From NCBI GenBank assembly GCA_041583495.1, contig JBFHFS010000026.1:1-64000 (forward strand): DNA of 64,000 nucleotides, read 5' to 3'. Source of the DNA: JBFHFS01 sp041583495. Its GTDB lineage: Bacteria; Bacteroidota; Bacteroidia; Bacteroidales; Marinilabiliaceae. Position numbers and translations under genes: made by a program. Numbering within the stretch: position 1 is the stretch's first letter; the number at the start of each line of letters is the position of its first letter. Positions 34,347 to 43,143 of this stretch are shown here, piece after piece. Under the pieces are notes generated by a model, which was not told the DNA's origin, did not search any database, and saw only the letters and a list, made by a program, of their open reading frames with translations.

Positions 34347-35882
34347 TTAACCTTTAATCTTATCGGCCACCAGATGGTAAGTTGGGTCCTCCAAAACATT
34401 GACATCTATGATTTGATCAGCATTTTGAAGTAGTTTGATACAGTCGGGACTAAGGTGCTTGAGATGCAATTTCTTTCCCACCTTCAAATACCGCTCGGTG
34501 ATTTTATTCAAGGCTTCAATGGCAGACATATCCACCACCCTGCTTTCTTTAAAATCGATAATTACTTCATCGGGATCATTCACCACATCAAATTTCTCAT
34601 TAAATACCGAAACCGAACCAAAGAACAGTGGACCGTAGATCTCGTAATGTTTGGCCCCGTTTTCATCCATGTACTTCCGGGCCCGGATCCGCTTGGCATT
34701 ATCCCAGGCAAACACCAACGCCGCAATAATTACCCCCACCACCACGGCCAATGCCAGGTTATGAAGAATGGCCGTCACCAGCGTTACAAGCACCATCACC
34801 ATGATGTCCGACTTGGGCATCCTGTTAAAGGTCTTTAAGCTGGCCCACTCGAAGGTTCCAATGGCCACCATAATCATTACACCGGTAAGGGCAGCCATAG
34901 GCAATTGCTCAATAAGGCCCGACCCAAACATGATGAACACCAGTAGCATGATGGAGGCCACAATGCCCGACAGGCGTTCCCTGGCACCAGAGGAGACATT
35001 GATAAGACTTTGACCCAGCATGGCACATCCCCCCATACCCGAAAACAAACCCGAGAGAATATTAGCAGTACCCTGGGCCAGAGCCTCCTTGTTCCCTTTC
35101 CCTCTGGTTTCGGTAATCTGATCGATGATGTTCAGGGTCAGCAAACTCTCTATCAACCCCACTCCTGCCATGATGCCGGCATAAGGAAAGACCACCATTA
35201 GAGTTTCGAAAGTAAAGGGAATCTGTGGAATGTGGAACGGCGGAAAACCACCACTGATAGAGGCAATATCACCTACTGTTTTGGTGTCGATCCCCAGAAA
35301 AAAGACCACGCCAAACACCACCAGAATGGCCGTTAATGAGGCGGGAATCGCCTTGCTCAATTTGGGTAAGCCCCATATGATTAACATGGTTAGCAGCACC
35401 AGACCCAACAATATATAAAGCGAATGCCCCGTCAGCCAGTTTCCTGTAGAATCCTGAAACTGAGCCAATTGAGACATAAATATAATGATGGCTAATCCAT
35501 TCACGAAACCAAAAATGACAGGAAGCGGAACCAATCTCATAAATTTTCCCAGCTTAAACACACCGGCCAATAACTGAAGAATGCCGGCCAATATAGCCGC
35601 GGCAAAAACATATTCAACCCCATGCGATTTAACCAGGGCCACCAGCACCACGGCAACGGCTCCGGTTGCACCTGAAATCATGCCCGGACGCCCACCCAGA
35701 ATGGAGGTAACCAGCCCCATCATAAAGGCAGCATAAAGCCCCGTTAATGGCGATAAACCCGCGATCAAAGCGAAGGCTACAGCCTCGGGCACCAGCGCCA
35801 ACGCCACTGTTAACCCTGATAAGACTTCATTCTTATAATTAACCTTTTGTCCGAAGGTAAACAGATTCAAAAATTTCCTCAT
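34347..35882 (-). CDS. SulP-family inorganic anion transporter
   Basis: A 511-residue inner-membrane transporter (sulfate, bicarbonate or related anions) with about eleven hydrophobic segments in residues 1-390. Conserved SulP blocks are LVPEAVAFALIAGLSPLTGLYAAF near the start and GMGGCAMLGQSLINVSSGARERLSGI in the centre. A cytoplasmic STAS domain occupies the last ~110 residues (VVNDPDEVIIDFKESRVVDMSAIEALNKI), as in the family. Ion specificity cannot be read from sequence. Transcribed from a well-formed promoter with a 160-base leader. Confidence 0.93.
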   Translation of the reverse strand: MRKFLNLFTFGQKVNYKNEVLSGLTVALALVPEAVAFALIAGLSPLTGLYAAFMMGLVTSILGGRPGMISGATGAVAVVLVALVKSHGVEYVFAAAILAGILQLLAGVFKLGKFMRLVPLPVIFGFVNGLAIIIFMSQLAQFQDSTGNWLTGHSLYILLGLVLLTMLIIWGLPKLSKAIPASLTAILVVFGVVFFLGIDTKTVGDIASISGGFPPFHIPQIPFTFETLMVVFPYAGIMAGVGLIESLLTLNIIDQITETRGKGNKEALAQGTANILSGLFSGMGGCAMLGQSLINVSSGARERLSGIVASIMLLVFIMFGSGLIEQLPMAALTGVMIMVAIGTFEWASLKTFNRMPKSDIMVMVLVTLVTAILHNLALAVVVGVIIAALVFAWDNAKRIRARKYMDENGAKHYEIYGPLFFGSVSVFNEKFDVVNDPDEVIIDFKESRVVDMSAIEALNKITERYLKVGKKLHLKHLSPDCIKLLQNADQIIDVNVLEDPTYHLVADKIKG

Positions 35883-36281
35883 AGCTCTTTCTCTCGACAG
35901 TAAACAGCCATTGAGGGCCGGTTACGTCCTGTTTTTTTAATTTCCAATAAACTTTAATGAATTAAAACCAACTTCACGAAAACATTTAAAATGCTTATTT
36001 TGAAGAAATTACAATAAAGGTTATTCTATTCCTTGCCTAAATCATTTGCGGGTGCAAAAGTACTGCTTTTATTTCTATAATGCAATCCCCTTGAGTCCTT
36101 CCAAAGGGAACCCGTTTTATCCTTTACCCCCCCAAAAAAAACACCCTTTTTTAAACCTTGTGGCAATCCGATACCAAGCTAAGCCAAACACTTCGGCACA
36201 GAAGTTGTTATATATAAGCGGAAGGAATTAAATAAAAGCACAGGAAATATTTGAAGTCTTAACCCTTTAAATCATTCGGAC
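35883..36281. other. Gap between SulP gene and Rof-like gene
   Basis: Holds the SulP promoter (36055-36085, minus strand) and otherwise AT- and C-rich leader sequence without coding character. No riboswitch fold is evident. Confidence 0.5.
36055..36085 (-). promoter_or_regulatory. Promoter of the SulP gene
   Basis: On the minus strand TTG (36083-36085), 20 bases, then TACTTTTG (36055-36062): a good match to the Bacteroidetes consensus TTTG-N19-21-TAnnTTTG. Predicted start near 36048, giving a leader of about 165 bases before the ATG at 35882. Confidence 0.65.
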
Positions 36282-36587
36282 ATGAAATCAGAATCAGCCT
36301 ACAGACCCGTAAACCCTGACTTCTATGAGGTTATCACTTCGGAGAAACAAAAAAACAAGATCTCCAGAATTCATTACTTCATGGATGGTACCCAGTTGGG
36401 AGATTTAACAGGGATATTAAAGGAGATTCGGATTACCCAAAATCGTGCAGAATATCTGGTATTGGAAAATGGCCTTAAAGCACGCCTCGACCGGATTATT
36501 GTTCTAAATGGGATACCCGGACCGGCCTATGATGAGTACGACGACTATGCCTCAGCCTGCCTTGATTGTATGGGGGGAATGGACTAA
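36282..36587 (+). CDS. Rof-like protein (possible Rho-binding antiterminator)
   Basis: A 101-residue protein. The start SAYRPVNPDFYEVI resembles the Rof/YaeO opening YxPxNxDxY, and the later strand AEYLVLENGLKARLDRI resembles the EYLVxE...RLDKI segment of Rof. Rof inhibits Rho-dependent termination in E. coli. The C-terminal tail is acidic and ends with two Cys (ASACLDCMGGMD), which Rof lacks; this CxxC could bind a metal. Single gene, divergent from the SulP gene. Assignment is by short-motif similarity and needs a profile search. Confidence 0.55.
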   Translation: MKSESAYRPVNPDFYEVITSEKQKNKISRIHYFMDGTQLGDLTGILKEIRITQNRAEYLVLENGLKARLDRIIVLNGIPGPAYDEYDDYASACLDCMGGMD

Positions 36588-36683
36588 CCTGATTTTGTTT
36601 AACCCAGCTCCATAGCAGCCCAATGAAATGGGCTCAACCGAGCGATTCATAACGACTTATTTTTAACCGCACGGGCCGAAGAG

Positions 36684-38252
36684 TTAACGGTTTCCCACAA
36701 CTCTTCGATAAAGAGCATTTAATTTGACGTTTCGGATCCTGTTCTGATCCTGGATCTCCGAATCGTGCAGGAAACCTTTGTTTAAAACGGCGAAACGCCA
36801 GTCGAGGCCCTTCGATTCCTTTATTAACTGCTCCAATTCGGGCACCAACTGCTTAAGATGGTCACGGGTAAAATCTTCAGAATTATAGACCGACTCAACT
36901 TCTTTAAAGGAGAGGTAAAAGGCTCTTAAATCGGCCATGAGCCGGAACTGCTCAAACTCCATTTCATTCCTGACCGGTTTTAACGCCTTCAATATCTCAC
37001 GGGTGTTATTTACCTCCGCCAACAACCCGGCGATGGAAGTGCTGGCCTCCGGTTTACCCTCAACAATAAGTTCGGGCGACTGCTTCAGGGTTTGCCAAAA
37101 CCTTTGTGCATCAGCGGGGTTGAGTCCAAATTGTTGACCGGCATATTCCACCACAAACTTTTCAGGATCAAGAGGTTCAATTTGTTTCAACGCCTGAGCA
37201 TAGGCGGCCACCAGTATGCGAAAACCCGACAAGGGGTAAGTATTACGAAGCTGTTCCATATCCATCACTTCGTAGTTCACATCCCACGTATACCCATATA
37301 CTCCGGAGGTAGACCAGGAGGTCATGACCACCCCCTCGTACCCGGCTTTTCGTGCATAAGGGATGAAATCGCGCTGGTTGTTAAAATGTTTTTCCCAGCA
37401 GGTTACATACCAGTTATCGGGATGGCTCCGGATTGCGGGAGAACCCCAAAAAGTAAAGCCCTGTTCCTGCAGGCTACCGATATCGCCAAAATGGTTGGTC
37501 TTCCAGCCATAATTCCAATCAATAAAAACGGTCTGTGGCGGCAACTCGGAGGCTGCTTCGGGGTGTTTCAACAGGATATCGGCCCACATCACCGGTGTTT
37601 TTCCCAAACCCACCACGATGTTACACATCATCCTCATGTAATCCACAAAGAGTTTGGATTTGCCCTCTTCCTCTGCCTTCTTCGAACATTTGGGACAGTG
37701 CCCCAGCAGATAGGTTTCATCGCCTCCAATATGTATGTAGTTTGAGGGATGCAAAGAAGCCAGATCTGAAAAGAGGTCACTGAACAACAGGCTATCCGCC
37801 TCTGATTCCAGTGGACAGAGTTGCGAAATATCTTTACGGTCTTCCTTCAGGTTACTGTAGCGCTCGTTTCGCAGGATGTATTCCACATGTCCAAAACACT
37901 GCTGAAGAGGAATCACCTGGATGCCCAATGCCTGGCAATAGTCCACAAAAGATTCAATCTCCTCGCGCGTATAGGCCAGCTCATTGGATATGGTCGCATG
38001 TTTTTGGTAAGGATAAGAAGCCTCCCATTCCATTACCAGCGTATTTATCCCGAAGTCGGCCAGCTCCTTCGCAAAACGCCTTAAGGCACCGGGTGTCATT
38101 ACCTGAATGCGCAGGTCGAGATGAAACCCTTTAACCTTAAAGCTTCCATCCTGAGGTGATTGAGCAAAACAAGCCAGATTAGACCCCTGGTTGGATCCCA
38201 TGATTAATACGAACACTAAAACTATGGACAACAAGGCTTTGAACTTCATCAT
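36684..38252 (-). CDS. GH20-like beta-N-acetylhexosaminidase
   Basis: A 522-residue secreted enzyme; signal peptide near MMKFKALLSIVLVFVLIMGS. The GH20 catalytic barrel is shown by KGFHLDLRIQVM, VIPLQQCFGHVEYIL and the signature IHIGGDETYLLG (HxGGDE, with the Asp-Glu pair that polarises the 2-acetamido group and protonates the bond). The C-terminal ~150 residues are helical and unlike the core. Starts 22 bases after the stop of the heparinase-like gene, so the two form an operon. Would remove terminal GlcNAc/GalNAc, which fits glycosaminoglycan or mucin-type glycans. Confidence 0.85.
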   Translation of the reverse strand: MMKFKALLSIVLVFVLIMGSNQGSNLACFAQSPQDGSFKVKGFHLDLRIQVMTPGALRRFAKELADFGINTLVMEWEASYPYQKHATISNELAYTREEIESFVDYCQALGIQVIPLQQCFGHVEYILRNERYSNLKEDRKDISQLCPLESEADSLLFSDLFSDLASLHPSNYIHIGGDETYLLGHCPKCSKKAEEEGKSKLFVDYMRMMCNIVVGLGKTPVMWADILLKHPEAASELPPQTVFIDWNYGWKTNHFGDIGSLQEQGFTFWGSPAIRSHPDNWYVTCWEKHFNNQRDFIPYARKAGYEGVVMTSWSTSGVYGYTWDVNYEVMDMEQLRNTYPLSGFRILVAAYAQALKQIEPLDPEKFVVEYAGQQFGLNPADAQRFWQTLKQSPELIVEGKPEASTSIAGLLAEVNNTREILKALKPVRNEMEFEQFRLMADLRAFYLSFKEVESVYNSEDFTRDHLKQLVPELEQLIKESKGLDWRFAVLNKGFLHDSEIQDQNRIRNVKLNALYRRVVGNR

Positions 38253-38274
38253 TTCTTAGATTTATGTGACTGCT

Positions 38275-40215
38275 CTATTTTTGAAAGACATCAAACAACT
38301 GGTGGGTTTGAAATCCAAAGATATCAAGTTTTTCAAATTCGGGATTTCGCATCAAAATAACGGTTTGTTCACCCGAAGATTCAGTGATGGTCACCCCGGT
38401 GCCCCGGGCAGTTGTTTTCTGCTCAATTTTTATCTCCGCAATATCTCCAGGCCCGGGAACAAAAATCATCACCGAATGCACCGTTCCCTTTCCACGCAAC
38501 TGATAGGTGGCCAGGGGGGCGGAAATACTTTCCCCTTTTTGACTTACCAAACCCTCCGAAACAGTGAGCTTTTCAACAGCCTCTTCATTGGCCGGAACAA
38601 TAAAAAACGAATGGTCGTCAAATACTGAAAGGGCTTTATGGGTTGGGGCTGACACTACTTTTACCGGTGGAAAATGAAAAAGCACCTCATACCCATGTTC
38701 CTGTTCCGACACAAAACGATCGTGCAATACCAGAATTTTATCATGCACCAGAGCCAGGCTCCGGCTCCATGCAACAGATGCATTGGCCGTTTCGGTTGAA
38801 GGCGAAACCATTTGACAAAAAGTGAAGGTCTCTTTTTCAATCCAATCGGAAATCCGGTTTGGGGTGATCCGTTTGGGGGCCCATAAGCGATCGGACGAGG
38901 TAGCCTCATCGCTTTTGCCGTCGATCACCACGGTATTATGGGCCCTGGTAGTGCGGTACCAAGAAACCAGTTTGGGGTTGTCGTAATTACAGCAGCCGCT
39001 ATCGATCAACACCGCCCGGTGATTATGCCAAAGAGTAAAGCCTAATCTTCCTGCATGGGCATGCGCCCCAATGGTCTTTGCCGGATTGGCCAAAACATAC
39101 CAATTGCTCTCAGAAGAGCGACCCCGCATGATGGCAATTTGCGTCTGCGGAAAATATTCTGAAACGGTGGAGTGAACGGTTTCAGGATGCTCAAGTATTT
39201 CGTTAAGAGTGGCTAAGGTGGGCAGCATGGTCATCTCGTATGAATCGTTCACAGAGGGCATGGTTCCATCGGGTTGGGCCACTGTTGAAAGAAAATGGGC
39301 CATTCTCCCGAGCATGGGCACCAGATTCACCGGCAAAGGCACATGGTTTTGCGTACAAAGCAGATAAGTATCGCGAAAAATATGGGTTTCGAAAGGATAA
39401 TAACCAAACATCTGCTCCACATTGCCCCCGTCGTTATAGAAAGCGTTGTTTAAATGGTGTGTGAGAATCCTGAGAGCGTTGGTTTTCAAGGCCTCGGCCT
39501 CTTCCATTTCGGGAAACAAAACGCCCAGGTAAAGCATTGCCAGGGCCCCGTGCGATTGATGGTTAAACTCATTAAGCTTCTGTGTTCCAAAACCCGACAA
39601 AAGAACCCGGGCATGCTGGTTGAGCGAATTTAAAAGCAACTCTTTTTGCTGGCAGGAGAGGGCCTGGCGGGTAAGAAAATAACACCACGACCAGTGGATA
39701 ACGCGCCAGGCTGCCTGCATGTCCCTCCAGTTGGCGGTGGTCCTGGACGAATCGGAAAGCAGGGGATTGTCGTCAACCCAACGGGTAACCCATTGCATCA
39801 TATCGTTCAGATAGGACACCTCTCCCGTGAGATAGAACAGACGTGCAAACGAAGGCAGGAAGTAAAACCGGTTTAACCAAACGCTTTTTTCAATTTCAGC
39901 AGCCTCAAAACGGCTCCATTCGGGAGGATCTCCATAAACCCCCGAAAGCAGGCCACTCCTTATTTTTCTGACGATCTCGCGGTCCTCTTCAGTGTTCAGC
40001 AAACCCATCTGAATAAACATGCCCCCCTGGTCTTTGGGAATTATTTCCCCTATTTCAAAATCCTTCAAATACTTAAAAAACGGAAAAACAACTTCTCCCC
40101 CTGGCAATTTATTGGAATTTGAAACCAAAGGTATTCCGGCTAATTCGAACCCCAGCGTGAGCCCGGCACCCCCTGCGACGATGTCTTTTAAAAATTTTCG
40201 CCTGTCTCTTTTCAT
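38275..40215 (-). CDS. Heparinase II/III-like polysaccharide lyase
   Basis: A 646-residue exported protein. Leader with twin Arg (MKRDRRKFLKDIVAGGAG) fits Tat or Sec export. An (alpha/alpha) toroid (residues about 80-350, e.g. NEFNHQSHGALAMLYLG) is followed by the heparinase II/III beta-sandwich domain: IGAHAHAGRLGFTLWHNH, LIDSGCCNYDN and RAHNTVVIDG. Such enzymes eliminate uronic-acid-containing polysaccharides (heparan, alginate and others); the substrate is not inferable. It is the first gene of an operon with the GH20 hexosaminidase. Confidence 0.85.
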   Translation of the reverse strand: MKRDRRKFLKDIVAGGAGLTLGFELAGIPLVSNSNKLPGGEVVFPFFKYLKDFEIGEIIPKDQGGMFIQMGLLNTEEDREIVRKIRSGLLSGVYGDPPEWSRFEAAEIEKSVWLNRFYFLPSFARLFYLTGEVSYLNDMMQWVTRWVDDNPLLSDSSRTTANWRDMQAAWRVIHWSWCYFLTRQALSCQQKELLLNSLNQHARVLLSGFGTQKLNEFNHQSHGALAMLYLGVLFPEMEEAEALKTNALRILTHHLNNAFYNDGGNVEQMFGYYPFETHIFRDTYLLCTQNHVPLPVNLVPMLGRMAHFLSTVAQPDGTMPSVNDSYEMTMLPTLATLNEILEHPETVHSTVSEYFPQTQIAIMRGRSSESNWYVLANPAKTIGAHAHAGRLGFTLWHNHRAVLIDSGCCNYDNPKLVSWYRTTRAHNTVVIDGKSDEATSSDRLWAPKRITPNRISDWIEKETFTFCQMVSPSTETANASVAWSRSLALVHDKILVLHDRFVSEQEHGYEVLFHFPPVKVVSAPTHKALSVFDDHSFFIVPANEEAVEKLTVSEGLVSQKGESISAPLATYQLRGKGTVHSVMIFVPGPGDIAEIKIEQKTTARGTGVTITESSGEQTVILMRNPEFEKLDIFGFQTHQLFDVFQK

Positions 40216-40521
40216 ATACTTTTTTTTCTATCCCGAATCAGAACCATGGGGTCAACTAATCCCCCTTTGCCACCCAAATATATCAATCTCTACTGTATTT
40301 ATCAGGTTTTTCCTCTTTTCAACTAATAATAACATTAGAGACTCCTTATTTTTGGGTGTATTAAGAATCATTGGCGTCCGGTTAAAATTTGGAGAATTGT
40401 TTAAAACCCAATTTTAATGAAGTTGCCAAGAGTAATAAGTTACATTGGGGTTGCTTTTCGCCTCAAGAAATTTCCTCTAAGAAAATCAATTTTCTTGGCG
40501 TAATAAATCTGGGCTGTTTGA

Positions 40522-40582
40522 TCCCGATTTTAGTTTTGTAGGTTTTTGGGTTCTACCAAAAACCACAAAACTCAGCTCGGGA
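40522..40582. repeat. Long imperfect stem-loop (61 bases)
   Basis: The strand GTTTTGT-A-GGTTTTTGG (40533-40549) pairs with CCAAAAACC-ACAAAAC (40556-40571), one bulge, around GTTCTA. Flanking TCCCGA (40522-40527) and TCGGGA (40577-40582) extend the pairing. The layout resembles a repeat-type hairpin or small MITE. Confidence 0.45.
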
Positions 40583-40648
40583 GAGTTCCCATATTTTAGA
40601 CAATACAATTGATTTTCAGGAAATTACTTGTAGCAACGGCATTTTTTG

Positions 40649-40680
40649 TTTACTTTTTTTTGCTGTAGAAAAAAAGTAAA
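40649..40680. repeat. Perfect 12-bp hairpin
   Basis: TTTACTTTTTTT (40649-40660), loop TGCTGTAG, AAAAAAAGTAAA (40669-40680), an exact inverted repeat. It is AT-rich and could terminate in either direction, or be an interspersed repeat. Confidence 0.45.
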
Positions 40681-40890
40681 AGCCCGTGCGGCTTGAGCAC
40701 TAAAAGGAAGAATAGAATTTTTACCGGACAATAGTGATTAAGAATATTTAATGACGAAAAAACAAATCCCTCAAGACAAGAAACGAACCCATTGCCTGCC
40801 AACACCACACCTGTGAACCCTTCAAAAAAAATCATTCCTTTTATTACCTCATATTCTACAAATCACCGGAATACCCCTTTAAAAATTTAC

Positions 40891-40898
40891 TATTTTTG
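40891..40898 (+). promoter_or_regulatory. -7 box upstream of the C69 dipeptidase
   Basis: TATTTTTG matches TAnnTTTG, 33-40 bases before the ATG at 40931. No TTTG at standard -33 distance. Confidence 0.4.
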
Positions 40899-40930
40899 TT
40901 GCCAATGTATTCCTGTACCAAAAAAAAGGA

Positions 40931-42550
40931 ATGAAACACCTTCAATCTTTAAGCGTAATGAAAGAATCTAAAAAGTATCTCATTTCATTGATAGTTTTCC
41001 TGTTCCTTTGTCTTTTGCCTGCCCATTCGCAGTCGAAGGCCGACTGGCAGGGAGGCGTTCCCGAGGGCTGCACCACCATCACGGTAGGCAAGCAGGCTAC
41101 CTTCGACGGGTCTGTTATGACCTCTCACACCGACGACAGCCACCGCACCCGTGCCTGGATGGACATCATCCTGCCCCAGCGTCATAGCCGCCGCGACGAG
41201 GTTACCATGTTTAAGCGCGAAAACGATGACTCTGGTGCCATGCCCCGCTATAAGCATGTGCCCATTGGAACCATTCCCCAGGTAAGGGAGACCTTTGGCT
41301 TTATCAATACTGCCTATCCCTGCATGAATACCCAGCAGCTGGCCATCGGTGAATCCACCTTTGGAGGACGTGAGAGTCTTGTTTCGGACCAGGGACTCAT
41401 CGACTGCCAACGATTGGTTCGTCTGATGCTGGAACGGTGTACAACCGCTCGCGAGGCAATAGAAACCAGTGGAAAACTACTGAAGAAGTACGGCTGGAAC
41501 GATTATGGAGAATGTCTCACCATCGCCGATACTAAAGAGGTTTGGCACCTCGAGATCGTCGGTCCCGGCGCCGGAAAGGTGGGGGCCATCTGGGTCGCTC
41601 AACGGGTTCCCGATAATGAAGTAAGTGTGAATGCCAATGCGGCCCGCATCCTGGAAGTTGACCTGGAAAACCCGGCGTTTTTTATGGCCTCAGAGAATCT
41701 CTTCGATGTTGCCCGCGACAGCCTTTGGTGGAACCAAGCAGAGGAACCCTTCCGGTTTGCTTATGCCTATGCTCCCAAAAGCCGTCAGTCGATGGCGGCC
41801 CGCCGCCGGGAGTGGCGCGTGCTCTCCATGATGGCACCTTCGTTAAATTTAGATCCGGATACCATCGATTACCCCTTCTCGGTGAAACCCGACAAACCTG
41901 TTACCCTCGAAAAAATGATCGAAGTCTTTAAAGATTATTATGAGGGGACCCCCTACGATATGGTCTCTCACCTGAAAAAAGTCACTGAAGAAGGCGATAC
42001 CATCCCCCACCCCATGGCCAATCCCTTTATGCCCTACGATGCCTACGACCTGCACAACATCGAAGGCGGATGGGGTAAACTGGGCGAGCGAACCATTGCC
42101 CGTTGGTACACCATGTACGCCACCATCACCCAGAGCCGCGACTGGCTTCCCAACGAATTAGGCGGATTGGTTTGGCTGGCACAGGACAATGTGGCCACCT
42201 CAGTTTATGTTCCTATCTACTGCTCAGTGACCGATTTGCCCGCCGCCTACAAATATCATGGGCGGGATGGCTACAGCCAAAACTCTGCCTGGTGGGCCTT
42301 CAACCGGTTAAGCACCCTGGCCGGGCACCGCTGGAACGATATGCGTCACGATGTGGACAAGGTATTGATCCCCTTACAGGATGAGATCTTCAAAGGACAA
42401 AAAGTGGTGGAAAAAGAAGCCATGAGCATGGGCTCCAAACAAACCGCGGCCCACCTCACGCGCTATACTGCCGACTGGTGTAACCGGGTTACCTCCGAGG
42501 CCTGGAAACTGGGCGATTTTCTTTGGACCAAATACGAGGAGAAGTTTTAA
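40931..42550 (+). CDS. Peptidase C69 family dipeptidase
   Basis: A 539-residue secreted dipeptidase. Leader KYLISLIVFLFLCLLPAHSQ; the ATG at 40958 (codon 10) is an alternative start. The N-terminal-nucleophile Cys lies in PEGCTTITVGKQATFDGSVM, the family pattern with TxxVGKxAT. The Asp/Asn-rich segment SHTDDSHRTR is also family-typical, and IADTKEVWHLEIVGPGAGKVGAIWVAQRVPD is a conserved core block. C69 enzymes cleave dipeptides. It stands alone, and a terminator hairpin follows at 42668. Confidence 0.9.
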   Translation: MKHLQSLSVMKESKKYLISLIVFLFLCLLPAHSQSKADWQGGVPEGCTTITVGKQATFDGSVMTSHTDDSHRTRAWMDIILPQRHSRRDEVTMFKRENDDSGAMPRYKHVPIGTIPQVRETFGFINTAYPCMNTQQLAIGESTFGGRESLVSDQGLIDCQRLVRLMLERCTTAREAIETSGKLLKKYGWNDYGECLTIADTKEVWHLEIVGPGAGKVGAIWVAQRVPDNEVSVNANAARILEVDLENPAFFMASENLFDVARDSLWWNQAEEPFRFAYAYAPKSRQSMAARRREWRVLSMMAPSLNLDPDTIDYPFSVKPDKPVTLEKMIEVFKDYYEGTPYDMVSHLKKVTEEGDTIPHPMANPFMPYDAYDLHNIEGGWGKLGERTIARWYTMYATITQSRDWLPNELGGLVWLAQDNVATSVYVPIYCSVTDLPAAYKYHGRDGYSQNSAWWAFNRLSTLAGHRWNDMRHDVDKVLIPLQDEIFKGQKVVEKEAMSMGSKQTAAHLTRYTADWCNRVTSEAWKLGDFLWTKYEEKF

Positions 42551-42667
42551 AAGGTACTCAAAACGTGCGTTTTGGAATCCACTGGATCCTTTTAGGGTTA
42601 TAGCAGAATTTCGGTCTGCCAATAACCTACAAACACCAAGAGGTCCTTAATATTTTTTTTTTGCAAA

Positions 42668-42707
42668 AAGGGGTATTCGGCCAATGTGTTGGATACCCCT
42701 TCTTTCT
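42668..42707 (+). terminator. Terminator after the C69 dipeptidase
   Basis: AAGGGGTAT (42668-42676) pairs perfectly with ATACCCCTT (42693-42701), followed by CTTTCTT. A long T run also precedes the stem, which allows partial bidirectionality. Confidence 0.6.
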
Positions 42708-43039
42708 TAAATGAAACGGGGACGTATGTTCCTATCCATTATGGAAGAGAAATCGCCTTCAAATACCAAAAAACCTTTTTGGTCCTTTCCCTTTTCTCTG
42801 GGCTTGGTGTTTATTGGGTTTGGGCCGGCCCGCAACCTACATTTTTTGTATAAAATATAACGGCCGCAATTACTTTATCCGGCCTGTCGTTAATCTCATA
42901 TTACCTTAACATTTAGGCAGAAGACAATCATCCCACGGAATAATTTGAATAGCTATTCCAGTAAGAGGCGGATTATTAAAAAAATTCATAGTCGCCCATT
43001 TACTTAACAATTAAAATTTTTATTTTTATTAAATTTATA

Positions 43040-43047
43040 TAATTTTG
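43040..43047 (+). promoter_or_regulatory. -7 box upstream of the DUF3857 operon
   Basis: TAATTTTG matches TAnnTTTG, about 97 bases before the start at 43144. The surrounding sequence is very AT-rich and lacks a clear -33 element. Confidence 0.35.
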
Positions 43048-43143
43048 ATTGCAAGAGGACTTGATGGGCATAAAATAGCAATCATCAATCCTTTATTTTA
43101 GGAACAAAACAACCCTCAAAACCCTCAAACAAAACCCTCGACT

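Larger units (their letters stand above)
40216..40930. other. Large intergenic region with two long hairpins
   Basis: A 715-base gap with no gene. It contains a long imperfect stem (40522-40582) and a perfect 12-bp stem (40649-40680), each listed separately. A 61-codon minus ORF at 40650-40835 is regarded as non-coding. Near the right end is a -7 box for the C69 dipeptidase. Confidence 0.5.
42551..43143. other. Intergenic region with terminator and promoter
   Basis: Holds a terminator hairpin (42668-42707) and, near the right end, a TAnnTTTG box for the DUF3857 operon. A CCGGCC-type palindrome (near 42825) and a CCAAAAAACCTTTTTGG inverted repeat (near 42770) are also present. Confidence 0.5.

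Noticed and set aside
40650..40835. 61-codon minus-strand ORF in the 40216-40930 gap
   Set aside because: It overlaps the perfect hairpin and ends in FFYSKKK, an artefact of the AT-rich hairpin repeat.
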